Positions 13,111 through 25,660 of a DNA stretch of 64,000 bases are shown here, one piece after another (positions within the stretch are counted from its first letter, which is position 1; each line of letters begins with the position of its first letter). The stretch lies in contig SEMN01000080.1 in NCBI GenBank assembly GCA_005408345.1, positions 1,178,001-1,242,000 on the forward strand, written 5' to 3'. The translations under genes were made by a program, and so were the position numbers. Source of the DNA: Macquaria australasica (Eukaryota; Chordata; Actinopteri; Centrarchiformes; Percichthyidae). Under the pieces are notes generated by a model. The model did not search any database and was not told the DNA's origin. It saw only the letters and a program-made list of their open reading frames with translations.

Positions 13111-16100
13111 CTATTCAAACCCTAAACGAGGCGGGTCAGAACTGCCAGGTCCGGCTCGGAGGAAACCGGTGAGAACCTCGTATGTAACAAACACCACCAT
13201 GTTGACGGGGAATGCACGCAGGCAGTTGATGCCTAAGCTCTGGAAGAACACACCTGCTCCCTCCACCCTCAGTGTCTCAGTGATGCAGTGATAAAAACCC
13301 TTGTATCGCTTCAGCTCCCGAGCTCCATCCATCTGCAGACGGGCTTTGATCACGTCCATGGGCGTTCCTACAGTCCAACCTGCCATTCCTGCTATTCCAC
13401 CTGCCAGCATCACACCGCCCCAATCTGGAGGAAATGAAAAGATACTGACGTTAAAGAGATACACTGACATTGAACATTTTGACTTGTCTTTTTAATCCTC
13501 AAGGACTTTGTAACATAAAAGGAAAAGGCATTTTAGCATCTGCCCTTAAGCTGCCATATGAAGTGCTTGTTGACCTTGCTAGTGTTCCTCATTGGTAGCA
13601 ATGCTAACCTCAAGGCTCAAAGCTAGTTTACAGCTTATGCAACACTTACAAACCAGATTTAATGTAATACAAAACACTGACTGAATATGCCGTCACATGT
13701 TTATCAGATATTTTATTAACTATGACTTTGTTGATTTTAAGTAAAAGCAAAAACCATCAGATGACTCAGGCTGTAACTGAAAATGTGAAAACATGCGTAA
13801 AGATACATTTACAGTGCTGACACATGCAAGAAGAGTCGATGTCAGCTGCTCAAGCAACACACACACACAAAACCAGAAGCCTTGCCTGATATCAGACAGA
13901 ATTGTCCACCTGTTACACTCCATTTCCATCTTCAGTCTGACATTGTAACCGATTTCCGTGGGGGGGGGTTAGATTTTCCCTAACCAATCACTAGAGACCA
14001 ACGAATCCACCTTAATCTAACGTCATTTAAGTCGACACTGATGTGTAGCCATGCCAACTTACTGGTTTTGCCAGGGTTTTAAGAGTGGAGTGAAGCAAAG
14101 TAAAAACAACTACGATGTCGGACGATATTGAGAAGACATGCTGTCTATGAAAAATCAGTCAACTTAGTGGAGTGGGCAGATTCAAAGGTCTGGACCCAGG
14201 CAATGACAGCGCTTGACAACGCCGTTAATCCCCTGCGGCGCTCAATGGGTAATCGCTTTTTCAACCGAGAAACTGCTGTTTGATGTCATGATGCCAGATG
14301 AGAATCAGTCAACTCGGAGGAGTGGGCAGATACAAAGGTCTGGAGCCAGGCAACCAGAAGCCTTTTCTTGAAAGAAAATGCGGAGTTGACTTCACTCACC
14401 TGGTCTTTTCTTGCTGCTGTCTGTCAGCCATTCACAGATTGTTGCGTAAGTCAAGAAGTATGTGGCGTATGACGGCCCGTCTCTTAGCATGAGCGGGAGC
14501 GCTCCTCTGTAGAGCCCCATGAACCCCTCCTCTTTGATAATGCTCAGCAGACAGTGAACTGGACCGTGGTACTTGGGGTTGGGCATGTTGGTTCCTCCTC
14601 GCTTGGACTCTGTCTGACACTGCAGACGTACTTTCACTATGTCACCTGGAGACATCACTGATACCTGTTGGAGAGAGATGAGGAGGGACTCAGCAGGAGA
14701 AGTCTCAGAAGAGGTTATCTCAAAACCTGGGCAAATAAAACTATCTGGAAGGCTATACACATCTGGGGATCATTTATTTTTGGGGTGTTTTAGGTGACGT
14801 AGCCCTTTCATGTCACATGGCAAATACACATGGATATAAGCTATGCGTTGCATTGCCCTTTACAGATTTAAGTGCAGATAAAATGAAGCACATTACTGAG
14901 GCAAATGACTCGACAATCTTCAGAGGGTTTGTAAAATTGTATCTGTTACCTGAGCTACACCTGCCGCCAAACCAGACAAGAAGACTTCTAGTTTGGTGTT
15001 TGGACCACAACCAGTTCCTCGCGCCTGGCTCAGGCATTGCAGGCAGTTCCTGTATGTGCCAAACACCACTGAGGATGTCATGGAGATTGTGGTAATGGGG
15101 AAGGACATGCCTTTGAAGAAGCCATGCACCTGATGACACAAGAAAGAGAAACCGAAAGATGAACCACTGAGAAGTAGCAAACAGAGCACCGTACTTCTCA
15201 CCTATCACTTCACTTTTTTCAGCGATTAAATTGTCTTTACATTCTGATGTAGACTAAGTGGCATCCAAAGTCCAATTCCACACTGAAGATGTGCAGACAC
15301 CCTGAATAATTTTTACCTAAGAAAGTTCTTCACGTGTTGTTACACCTTTGACTTTGTTACCTAACCAGTAGTGACACATGTACCACACACCTGCTCTTCT
15401 CACATTGTTTTCTTTGTTGGCAGTTTCTTGGCTTACAGGACGCTTTCTACGAACTCCCTTTGCTTCTCAACAACTTGTCAGAATCATTCGAGAACATTTT
15501 GTAGCAGGCGTACTAAAAAAAACCTGGTATCAAGACGACTGCCCCAGTTCCACTTACCCCTTCTTTTGAAAATGTCGCCGCCGCACACTGCCACATTCCA
15601 GTGAACTGTTTCTGGGTTTGGACCCGGACCTAGAAAGATAAAGAACAAGATGTGAAAATGATGTCCATTTGTTATATAGCCATCTTGACTGTTTCAGACA
15701 CATGCCACTCGTTGTACCTTCACAGTGTCCAGAGGGTAGCCCACTGCAACGCCACATGCCCCTGTGTGTTTCCAGAGAAAAGAGAGCATCAAGGACACAA
15801 CAGAAACGCAGAGATGCTCAAGGTTATGGACTTCAACTGCAACCCTTTTAATTATGTGCAGCTGACAGGAAGGGTCAACATGAGGATTTGTCAATGCCTT
15901 GACTGGCAGCCAGGAGGAATAAGCTATTTTAAGACATGGTTTTGAGCTGAGTAATGTGAGATGTACCTTTGTAACTCTTTTTGATGCTTTTTAGACTGAA
16001 CTAAAAACGAATTAAGAGGTAATTGAATGATAAAACAGTTAGTTGTAGCTGTGGTATGGGTCCCAGCAAATTAATCTGTTCATTGCATTCTTTTGAGATC

Positions 16101-16615
16101 CCCTGACTTACATTCAAGCCATTACTTAATGTCACCACGTTTTCCCAATTTTCTGACATGTATATCTTTCAGATCTTACTGACATTCCTGAAGGCTTTCC
16201 CCTTGCTCTCAGTAAAATCATTAGATGGATTAAACTGGTTGAGACTAGTAAAGATGACAGATTAGCCCATTTATCATTTTAAAAGACACTGCATTTGTAT
16301 AGCTAGACTGTAATTTATTTAATATCTTGTACTACCACTTAATTCTTCAGGTTAAATTCGTTTGAGGTTACAGGTATACCATGTATGAAAGGACAGACAA
16401 AAACACGTTTACAAGACACGCACGAGTTAACGTCAGCGTTAATCTAAATTAATCTTCTCATACGCTGTCATATTGTAATCTCACCGTGCACATACAGTAG
16501 CTGGCTCTTTAGCAAACACTCCAGCCAACTCATGCTAACGCTGCATCGCGAACCGGCTGGACTAACGTTAGCTTTTACCTGCAAACGACCCAGACACAAA
16601 ATCAACGATATGCAT
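13111..16615 (-). CDS. slc25a47: Mitochondrial carrier SLC25A47-like, six coding exons
   Basis: Exons (minus strand): 16615-16579, 15761-15718, 15629-15558, 15129-14950, 14664-14400, 13424-13111. All have GT/AG borders and the frame stays open for 303 codons plus stop. The protein shows the three-fold mitochondrial carrier repeat with Px[DE]xx[KR] signatures YPLDTVK (res 21-27), SPGDIVK (116-122) and TPMDVIK (220-226). The start [13 protein letters not shown] matches the family N-terminus, and length is close to the roughly 308-residue human protein. SLC25A47 is a liver-enriched inner-membrane carrier whose substrate is still debated. Assignment rests on similarity plus its head-to-head position beside slc25a29, as in mammals; the related SLC25A45/A48 are the alternatives. 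The second signature has Gly-Asp where the human protein, as I remember it, has Thr-Glu, keeping the acidic residue. No frameshift or missing splice site. Confidence 0.88.
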
Positions 16616-17653
16616 CCTGTCAGATGGTGACTGGCCAACAGATACTTTCCAAATCTGGGCCCATTCTTCCTTTAGCAAGTGCTGCACATCCGTAACCTTG
16701 AGTGTGTTGCTGTTACATGACATGTAGCAGGGGCGTGTCTCACTACTAGACGGAAAGCGCCGGTCCCGACTTTACCCGAAGATAGCCGAAAGGGTCGCCA
16801 TGTCTGAATAGGTGGTTGGCGTAGGCGAATTGTGTATATACAATAAAAAAAATTTTTTTTAAATCACACGAAAGACAAACACTTTAATTCAAATTATTTC
16901 ACATCATACTTTACACGTAAAAACGTCACCTTTTAAAACCTTATCATATAACTGTGCTGCTTAATTTCTTAAATCCGCACGTGTGTGATTAATAACAGTA
17001 GCTGTCAATAAACGTATCAAACACAAAGCCTGTTAATAATGACACCGCCGACACTGGGCTTCGTGGACAGTCCACTCAAAAGCGAAACACCACACGGCAC
17101 TAATGACGCATTTCGACCCTTGCGACGTGCAGCCAATGAATGACGAGGATTGCGACTGAAGCGGGGCGTCGGCGTCATCTCTTCGCTCGGATTGGATAGA
17201 AACTCGATGCCGGTAATCCCCCCCCCCCCCGCTAGTTACTTCCTGCGACGCTGGCTTGCTCGCCGCAGAAATAAAACCTCCTTGATGGTACAGACAGAGG
17301 AGAGGGCGTCCGCGTTGCCACGCCGGTTCATGGACGTCGTGTAGGTCAACAGGAGAGTGTTGTTAGAACAAATAACCGCTCAGAGAAAATAAAACTGTCA
17401 GCATTTGTGGATGGTAAGGTCTTAGAGGGGGACTCGTAACTAGCTAGCCAGCCAGCGCTAGCTAACACAGACGAAACTGAAACTGTCAATTAGACCACTA
17501 ACTAGATTAAGCAGCTAGGGGCAGTGACGGCAACGTGCACAACGAAGTAAACAGTTTTGGGGGGGGGGGGGAAACAGCGTTTCATAGAATAGTTGACAGC
17601 CTCCTTAGCGTGAGTAATATTTAGTCCTCCTTCAGGTAGGTTGAAGAGCGGCG
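16616..17653. promoter_or_regulatory. Shared divergent promoter region between two carrier genes
   Basis: About 1.04 kb separates the two start codons, which point away from each other. The slc25a29 side (about 17040-17350) is richer in G+C and CpG than its surroundings. It holds CCAAT at 17133-17137 and an inverted CCAAT (ATTGG) at 17191-17195. C13 (17218-17230) and G13 (17559-17571) homopolymers lie 330 bases apart in inverted relation. No TATA box convinces me for either gene. That the region drives both genes is inferred from geometry. Confidence 0.6.
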
Positions 17654-20600
17654 ATGGACTTCGTTGCTGGATGCATAGGAGGTAAGTCATTGGCAGCTGC
17701 ACTTTATCTTGTGATTTGTTGGATGAGTGCAGTTGCATGCCAAAGAGCCACCTTGATTTGAGACATTATGGTTTGATCTAGCTGGGGTGAAATGCCCCTC
17801 TGTTGTTCTTGTAACAGTAGCAAAAACCACAAATGTCCACCACCCTTTTGTAATGTGATGCAACTCTAGCAAAAGATTACAAGTGCATTTTGGAAGCCAA
17901 TCCTGTAATTTCTCTAAATGCAACTGATTGCACCTGACCTTGACTTTGAGTGAGTGTAAAGTCTTTTTTCTGCATTAGTTACAGGGTCAAAGAGAAAATG
18001 ACAGTCTTGTTGTTTTCTCTACAGTAGTTTTGTGGTTGCTTAAAACCTTTATACAGAAGGTTAGGTTAAAAATGTTAACCTTTAAAGACAAAATTTGAAT
18101 TGAATTGAATCTACCAGGTCTCTATGTCCAGTTCACAGCATATTACAAGGAAAGAAATGTTTATGCCTGCTTCAGAGAAATGTTTGCTCACAGAGGGTGC
18201 TCCATTTCTCCCTTGTGTCACTTGTACACCCTGTTGAGAACTGAAAGCATGCAAACACTACACAAGTGCAACCCGAGCTTTCGAGCTAGGATGGCTTGGC
18301 TGTTTTAAAGTTTCCACACACGCCATATGCAGATGGCATGAATCGGTACACACCCCTTCACGGACCAATCCCATGCTGTCTTTACTTAACAGTGACTGAC
18401 ATGGGAGACCATGTGGCTTCCCACCCTCTCACAGTGTGGTAGAATTCAGGGAACCATCTGCAGTCAAATGGGAATCTGTGTGCTGCTGTTTAAGGATGGT
18501 CTAGTTTGTGCTTAGCTCAAAACTAAAAATGCTAAGTGTTATCACTGAAACCAGTGACGTTTACGTTTAAGCCTGCGTCCTCAGACATTAAGAAGATGGG
18601 TGGTGACGCACTGAGGAGAACTGTTAAAACAACTATGATGTAACACCCTGCCCTGCTTGTTTTTCTTGCACTCCGATCATACCAGTGCATTGAGGTCAAT
18701 GCCCGCTCGTCATTGTGTCAAACGCACCCCTGCTTGTGTTCTTTTCCTGGCTTACAGCTGAGACTCATTCCTGATTGGCTCTTTTTACAAATGAGTCAGG
18801 TGTCATGTGCTTATGTCGGATTAGCTTGCTGTAGTTTGTTTACTGTGGCGACACAGGTGGGCCAGTAACTTGAGATCTATCTTTTTCAATATTTTCTTTA
18901 TTAGTATTATTAAGGCTATTATCATAAAACATTTTTTTTTTTTGCTAAAACAAACAAAACAATCAGCAATCAATTTAAAACATAAAAATGACAAACAACT
19001 ATTTATTTGCCAACTTCTGATGGGCATTTGTCACTGTTTTGGACTTGTTATTGACTAGAGGATTAATCAAAAATAATCATTAGATCAGTCAGTAATGAAA
19101 ATAGTTGCAGCATTAGATGTTATGAACATTTAGATTATATATTTACGTCTTAGAGTGGAAGATATGGATAAAATCCTTTTATCCAGTATATGTAATTTCA
19201 TATTGCAATATTGATATACATCATGATATAGTACATTTTTTGTAAAATCCACTGAAAAACTGTTTACTGATAATATAACCAGGCAGAAATGTCTGTTTTT
19301 CAATAATGCAGCCAATTAGATACCTGACAAATAAAGGTACTTCATCACGTCGATGCAGAAATTACATAAAAATCCAATACTGTCATGAAGCTGTGTTACT
19401 CATTTATTTGCAACATTGCCGACAAAGATCTCGCACACCCACGGCCACTGATATAGAAGACATAACTACCACAGTATAAACAGTATGGCAAAATGTTTAA
19501 GGGGAGACAAATTTACATCGTCACATTGCCTATAAAAACCTAAAGCTGCCATATCTGGGATCGTAGTATAGGTGCTTCCTTCGTATATTTCTGGGTTAAC
19601 TCTTAATGTTGTTGGTGGTCAGTTTGGGAACTATTATCAGGTTTCAACACAGACTCAGGTGAGAAACCAAAACTGGGGTCAGAACATGGGCATGTGCTGC
19701 ACAAGCCTAGGTTATGTAACTTTCAAAGGCACGCTAAAGAAAGTTTTAGAGGGTGATGATGCCCAGTAAACTCGATAAGGCAGTGTTATCCTGGAGGAGA
19801 TGGCAGCAGGCTCTAAAATTACCCAACAGTGCCAGCATCAAAAGTAGGCCCGATGTGTCAGTGGGTGCAGATTTCTAAAAATAATCAGAAAAAGAGTCAT
19901 GTGTACGGTAACTGTCAGGGTAATGACGACTCGGCAGAGGTCTGTGACCTTCTTGCTCATATGTACAGAACAGAGACGAACACTGGAAGGCCAACGAGTA
20001 TTTTGCTGTGTGAGAAGGCGGAGTTGGCACTCAGTTCAATAACCAACACACTTAGTAACATAGATGAAACACAACCAAAGTTAATGTTTGCATAGATGTC
20101 TGGAAAAACCTTGGTACAAATCACACACACATCTTACTTTGTAAGAATGAGATGAGGAACAACGAGGGTACATGGTCTTCTTGTGATGTAATTAAAATAA
20201 CACTGGGTAATATCGCCAGCTCTCTGGTTCTGAAGTTTGGAGGGTTAAACTATGAGTAGGTTATACTTGCTAAAATCAAATGTAATTTAATTGCTGTATA
20301 TGATTTGTACAGTATAAAAACATCTCTTTCTTACAGAATAAAATGACGTCTAATCACGACCAATCAAGTGATGATAGATCAGTACCCCCTGTATTTTTCT
20401 TACTGTTGTTTCCTTTGTCTCCAGGTGCTGCTGGTGTCTTGGTTGGACACCCATTTGACACAGTTAAGGTGGGCAAAGGTGTTTTCTTTGAGGCACAATG
20501 GAATTACAGTTGTATATTAACTTTATAGGGTTTTAAAGGACATTTTAAAATGCACCTTTTTCATAAATACAAAGTTAAAAACTGAAACTTTTTAATAACT

Positions 20601-22798
20601 GTTAAACAGATATCTCGGTATGTTTCCAGCATATTTGCCAGAGTTGCCACATCATCACTCCATATTGTAGACAGCTAATAACTGACTTGAACACTGGTCA
20701 TTTCTCATTGCACTTTCCTTTACTCTCTTTCCTCTGTTATGATGGATTATTTGTCAGATTGGTTTTCCGGGGGTTAACTGATCACTGAAGAGTGTCTTCT
20801 TTTCCAGGTGAGACTGCAGGTCCAGAGTGTTGATAAGCCTCTGTACCGTGGGACCTATCACTGTTTCCAGTCCATCATACGGCAGGAGTCGGTACAAAGC
20901 TTTATTTCCCATACAAATCTAATGCTAATATAATCATGCATGCTATGTGATTAAGGTTATGTTATGTACTGTATGTTTGCTGCTTGGTTAGCCTGACTCT
21001 GATGTATGTGAAGGCTTTCCAGTCAGTGTTATTTCTTTAGGTGGTTTGTTGCTATGTGTCCTCTACCCTTCTGGGCTGTAAAGCTGTGAGCCTGCTGCTC
21101 ACAATATGTGCAATGTGCAATAGTTACGTTTGACAGAACCTATCTTTAGCGAGGTCCAGCCATCATGGCTGTCGCTGTTATGTAGTAGTCGCTGTCTGTA
21201 GTTTTAAAGTCAGTGAGGTCAGAGTGACCTGATAGTAAAGTCGTTTCGCTCTTGGTCTAGGTTGGGGACACTTTGACCTGGGATACGTGCAGTTTTGTTG
21301 AATGGGGTCAGGCTTGTTTGGTTTGGTTTGGTTATTTTCAAGCTCTGTAGAGTTTTGTTTTCCCCTGGTGACCTGAATAAGCTTTTTTTTTTTTTTGCTT
21401 TTGGTGTCATCATTGTGATTTTTCTTTTTTCTTTTATTATCATATTTTCTCCCAAACAACTAGGAACTATTTTCAGCCTGAGAAGTGTATTTAAAAAAAA
21501 AAAAAAAAAAAAGAAATTTACATAACAGGATTTGTTTTTCAAAACTTCTGAATAACTCCCCCTAGCAGATCACTCACTAACATTTTTGAGCAGATGCAAA
21601 CTGAAGGAGCACCTGTTTCCAGGATCGTTATTTAAGTAGCCTCAGGGCGTTTTTTGCTTTTACTGCAGGTACCTTTTTAATTACAGGAAGTATTATAAGG
21701 GGTGCCAGGAAGACGGCAATGGCTGTCCTAAAAAGATGAATTTACTACATTTTGTCTGCACATATTATGCTTGTAGGAGGAGCAAGCCTGCTAGATAGGG
21801 TGCAACTTTTTTGACCTGCTAGTTTTCACAAAGAAGAGGCTGGTCTCATACTGTATACAGGCACAAAAATAAAATGGATTTTCTTATTGTGATGGGTACA
21901 CAGCTGAACCATGTTGTGAGAGTTTTGCACATGCAAGAGTTGTACTTAAATCCTTTTTCTCCAATAGTGGCAGCTCTGTAGCTGTAGCAAGTAATGTGTC
22001 TAATGTGATGTCTCTGTCTCTCCACAGGTATTTGGTTTGTATAAAGGCATTGGATCCCCCATGATGGGCCTTACATTCATCAATGCCATAGTGTTTGGTG
22101 TTCAGGGAAACACCATGCGGCTGCTGGCACATGACACCCCCATGAACCAGTTCCTTGCTGGTGCAGCAGCAGGTGCCATCCAGTGTGTCATCTGCTGCCC
22201 CATGGAGCTGGCTAAAACCCGCATGCAAATGCAGGGTACCGGAGAGAAGAAGTCCTCTAGGAAGCTGTACAAGAATTCCCTGGATTGCTTGGCACGCATC
22301 TACAATCGGGAGGGTCTGCGGGGTGTAAATAGAGGCATGGTGACCACGCTTATCCGCGAGACACCCGGCTTCGGAGTGTATTTCCTGGCCTATGACGTGC
22401 TGACGCGCAGCCTTGGCTGTGAGCCGGATGACCGCTACATGATCCCCAAACTGCTGTTTGCCGGTGGCATGGCCGGCATCGCCTCCTGGCTTTCCACCTA
22501 TCCTGTGGACGTGATCAAATCGCGGCTGCAGGCAGACGGGGTGGGCGGTGTCAACCAGTACAGCGGCATCGTTGACTGTGTGCGACAGAGTGTCAGGAGA
22601 GAGGGCTACATGGTGTTCACACGAGGCCTCACCTCCACGCTGCTACGAGCCTTCCCTGTGAACGCAGCCACCTTTGCTACCGTCACCCTCATCCTCATGT
22701 ACGCTCGGGGGGTGGAGGAAGGACCTAACGACTGTGAGCCGGCTCAGCCAAGCCACCACACACAGATACAGCAGCAGGCCCAACCTTCCAGCCTGTGA
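17654..22798 (+). CDS. slc25a29: Mitochondrial basic amino-acid carrier SLC25A29, four coding exons
   Basis: Exons: 17654-17681, 20425-20468, 20808-20891, 22028-22798, with consensus GT/AG borders and an intact 308-codon frame plus stop. The protein is a complete SLC25 carrier: signatures HPFDTVKVRLQ (res 18-28), CPMELAKTRMQ (about 109-119) and YPVDVIKSRLQ (about 210-220), each opening one of three two-helix repeats. The start MDFVAGCIGG is typical for this gene; the first ATG follows GCGGCG in good context. SLC25A29 (ORNT3/CACL) exchanges arginine, lysine, ornithine and histidine across the inner mitochondrial membrane. The fourth exon encodes most of the protein. The C-terminal tail after res 285 is Gln/Pro/Ser-rich and likely divergent. 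Length fits the family (human about 303 aa). Its head-to-head neighbour is the related slc25a47-like gene. Confidence 0.95.
17682..20424 (+). other. slc25a29: Intron 1 of slc25a29
   Basis: A 2.7-kb intron between the 28-nt first coding exon and the 44-nt second. It contains a short GAATTGAATTGAAT run at about 18097-18110, a T run at 18931-18942 and a fragment of a dispersed repeat at 19019-19115. Open frames inside (for example 19829-20095) have no domain similarity and are not called. Confidence 0.7.
19019..19115 (+). repeat. End fragment of the GATTAATTGATT-family repeat
   Basis: The order GATGGGCATTTGTCACTGTTT, GATTAATCAAAAATAATCAT and AATGAAAATAGTTGCAGCA matches the right-hand end of the family seen at 1472-1741 and 53363-53637. 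It is a truncated copy within slc25a29 intron 1. Confidence 0.55.
20892..22027 (+). other. slc25a29: Intron 3 of slc25a29 with inverted homopolymers
   Basis: Intron of 1.1 kb. A T14 run at 21383-21396 and an A20 run at 21493-21512 lie about 100 bases apart and could pair in the transcript. Frames through them (Lys/Phe-rich) are compositional. No exon is seen between the flanking splice sites. Confidence 0.7.
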
Positions 22799-23360
22799 CA
22801 GCACAGAGGTCTCACCCTCAACCTGGGCACTTTACAAGAGCATGGAAAGACACCCTACCTACTAACCCTACCTACCTTACTGTCTAACAGTCATTCCCAC
22901 TTTTGAGTCAGAAAATACACAGTTTATATGAACACTGGTTTTTACTTTGATGTAAAGAAGGAAACAAAGGAAAAAATATATATTTATTTTTAGCTAGAAT
23001 TCAGGTTTGCTTCTGAAGATACAGATTTGTAAAGGGGATGGTGTTACCTCTAATAAGATTGAAAGAATCTCTTGTATGACACTGATTATTACTGAGCCAC
23101 AAAACTGATGGCGTTGCTAGGTAGTGTGTACAGTGTAGACACTGAAAGTTGACATCTCTATTACATATCTTGAAATGTGCAGTGTTTAACTGCACCTGTA
23201 TATATCTGATTTTGATTAATTAGTTTTTTTAATGTACGTTGGAAATGTTTCCTGCCTTATAATATGAATACTTTTATTTTGCGTAAGGAAGCAGAAGCAC
23301 CTGTTTGTACCTGAACTGGATCCTCTGAAGAGACAAGCAAGCAAGAGAGATGGAATGTAG

Positions 23361-23913
23361 TAGGGATGCACCAATTTATCGGCCGATACTCGCCTTGTTG
23401 ACTGCCATTGGCAAATAAGACGGCATTCACCGATGGTAAATGGACTTCACTTATAGATTTAATCAACATTAACGGTTCCCAAATGCTTTACAGACACATT
23501 CACACACCAATAGCAACAGAGCTGCCACTTAAGTTTCAGTGTCTTGCCCAAGGACACTTCGACATGTGGACAGGAGGAGCTGGGGATTGACCGCCAACCG
23601 CCAACCCTGAGATTAATGGACCACCCACTGTACCTCCTGAGCTGCAGTGGCAGATGTTTATCTGTTGTGTCGCTTCAGTTTTGCGCTGGCTAAATGTTGT
23701 GTTGGTTATGTGTTGGACTCGGACAACAGTAGCTAGCATACCAGCCACTGGCTGGACACCACTCAGGACATAAGAGGGTAATCTGCAATGTTGTTGCCAG
23801 ACACGTTCTTGAGCTTCTGGCTCGTGACATCCCTGCTTTAAAACATTGGCAATCGGCCAAATTGTTATTAAACATCAGGATCGGCCCAGATTTTCGTAAT
23901 TGGTGCATCCCTA
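23361..23913. mobile_element. hAT-type miniature inverted-repeat element with perfect 8-bp target duplication
   Basis: The left end TAGGGATGCACCAATT (23361-23376) is the exact inverse of the right end AATTGGTGCATCCCTA (23898-23913). The element is flanked by GAATGTAG on both sides (23353-23360 and 23914-23921), an 8-bp duplication as hAT transposases make. CGGCCGATA inside the left end and ATCGGCC words inside the right end extend the symmetry. No transposase frame is present, so it is non-autonomous. A second repeat is nested inside at about 23435-23650. Confidence 0.88.
23435..23650 (+). repeat. Fish dispersed repeat nested in the hAT element
   Basis: Starts GGTAAATGGACTTCACTTATA and contains AATGCTTTACAGACACATTCA, CAGTGTCTTGCCCAAGGACAC, TTCGACATGTGGACAGGAGGA and GCTGGGGATTGACC. 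This order is characteristic of a very common fish repeat. Because it splits the two halves of the hAT element, it inserted later. Confidence 0.65.
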
Positions 23914-25645
23914 GAATGTAGCATTTGCCAAGTGTGCAGAACTTATCACTTGTTGTATGCTTTCAAAAACAAACTTATGTGAACCAGGAATGTGGACGGC
24001 ATTATGTTTTGTCTTTGGTTTGGCATGTTTTACCAAATAATGTGACGTTTTATCATTGTGACTTTACTACTGTATTAAAGGCCTGATCCAGAGGTGGCGC
24101 TACATGTGGCACCGCACTTATCAGTTATTTCTTTTAATATATCTTACATCTGTACATGATGTGGTTATTGCAGGGTCTGAACTTTTTCCAAACCTTTGAA
24201 TGGTGCCCTTAGCATGAATTTCTAACTGATAGACCAACAAATGTCCCATTATTTAGGAAGGTCCTCATTCATTTCACTCTGGTCAGATTTAACTTCTTGT
24301 CAAATATTAGTTTGTAACTGGGACCCCTAGTGGTCACAACCACATTTGTACCCAGAAGCACTAGAACCTTTTGGCATTACACAACCTACAGTATGAGAAA
24401 ATGCCAACTGCTGCTTCAGCAAAGAACAAGCAATATATTATAAAAGAAACTCATGTGAGGAGTGAAAGATTGAGTGCTTGAGGACAGAGCCTTCTAGAAA
24501 GCCTCTAAAATGCCCCTTAAAGGGTGCAGAAAAAAGCCCTCTGAGTAAAGTTAATTTCTGTGTCCCCGTGGAAGATTTTAAAGGTATTATTTGACTACAT
24601 TTGACACAAATGTTTGTGCACCAATAGTTGATACACTGTACCTAATCTGGATTGGGACTTTAATTAGACTTATTTATTGTTTAAGGTACTATAATATCTT
24701 AATAATGTACAGGTATTGTGTATGGGAATTGTCTGCTTTCTGCATGTGTGTGGTCACTATCCGATGATTCTGTCTGTATTTTATGCCTGAATGTTGAATT
24801 TCTTGCTGTAAAGCATAATCAAAGTGTCTCCCCTGCAAAAGGCTAATGTGTCAGTTCCCATCGAAGCAGTAAATCGGCTGATAATCTGTTCCCCTAAATG
24901 CTTTTCCGAGCTCTGTCTAAAGTTGTAAAATTAGCAACAAATCAAACTACCGTTGTCATTTGTGTACTCAGACTATCAATGATGGGCTGTTGGAGAGCAG
25001 GAAGTCACAGATGCACTAAAACCTTCAGTATGTTGAATGTATCACATCTGTATTTGCTCACAGGTGTTTCTGGTTGAAACTCAAAGTGATTTCTTGGAAT
25101 CCTGTTGTTTTAAATTTTAAATGTTCACACGTTTTGAATTGTTCAATGCTGCTGAGAAACTTGAAAATCTCCCAGGCTGTATTGTGGTTTGATGGTGGTG
25201 GGTGATGACGACAAACGGAAGTGGGAAAGGTGCAAAGGGACATTTGGTGTGTCTGTAGAAGCTGCTTGTGTTTAATCAATAATTCCACCTCTTGAACAGA
25301 CTGTTATCTCTGACCTTAATGTAGGTTATGTCTGAAACTTGGTGACAGCTAATATTTAGTCCAGCTGATGTGAAAGATGCAATATGTACAGGATGTAACT
25401 GTATTCATGTGATTATTTTGAAGTGGTAATGTACATATATACAGTATATATACATATATTTTTCAGTCTAAAGTTGTGTGGTTTCCTGAATGTCTGAGTT
25501 TGAGCAGTTTTTAAAGTCTCTATTTGATCAGTTTTAGTTAGCTGTTACACTGTAGAGATTTTATTTTCTGAAAAACTGAAACATACTTTTGTAACATTCA
25601 TAACCTATTTATCTAGATTTGCCACTGAGGACCTGTACAAATGGG

Positions 25646-25654
25646 TAAATAAAA
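25646..25654 (+). promoter_or_regulatory. slc25a29: Candidate polyadenylation signal of slc25a29
   Basis: AAATAAAAA, containing AATAAA, followed about 20-30 bases on by a GT-rich stretch (CAGCAGCTGTTTGTTTTCAG). It fits a canonical cleavage/polyadenylation site for the upstream plus-strand gene. Confidence 0.5.
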
Positions 25655-25660
25655 AGAATT

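Larger units (their letters stand above)
22799..25660 (+). other. slc25a29: Probable 3' UTR of slc25a29
   Basis: No convincing gene follows the stop codon until 27.4 kb, and the first good polyadenylation hexamer is at 25648. That implies a 3' UTR of about 2.85 kb; earlier ATTAAA-like signals could give shorter forms. The span holds a miniature transposon at 23361-23913 and a near-palindromic TATATACAGTATATATACAT at about 25436-25455. Confidence 0.5.

Noticed and set aside
21178..21542. Lys-rich and Phe-rich frames
   Set aside because: Produced by T14 and A20 homopolymers within slc25a29 intron 3.
21884..22299. Minus-strand frames of 114 and 65 codons
   Set aside because: Shadows of the large last exon of slc25a29 on the opposite strand.
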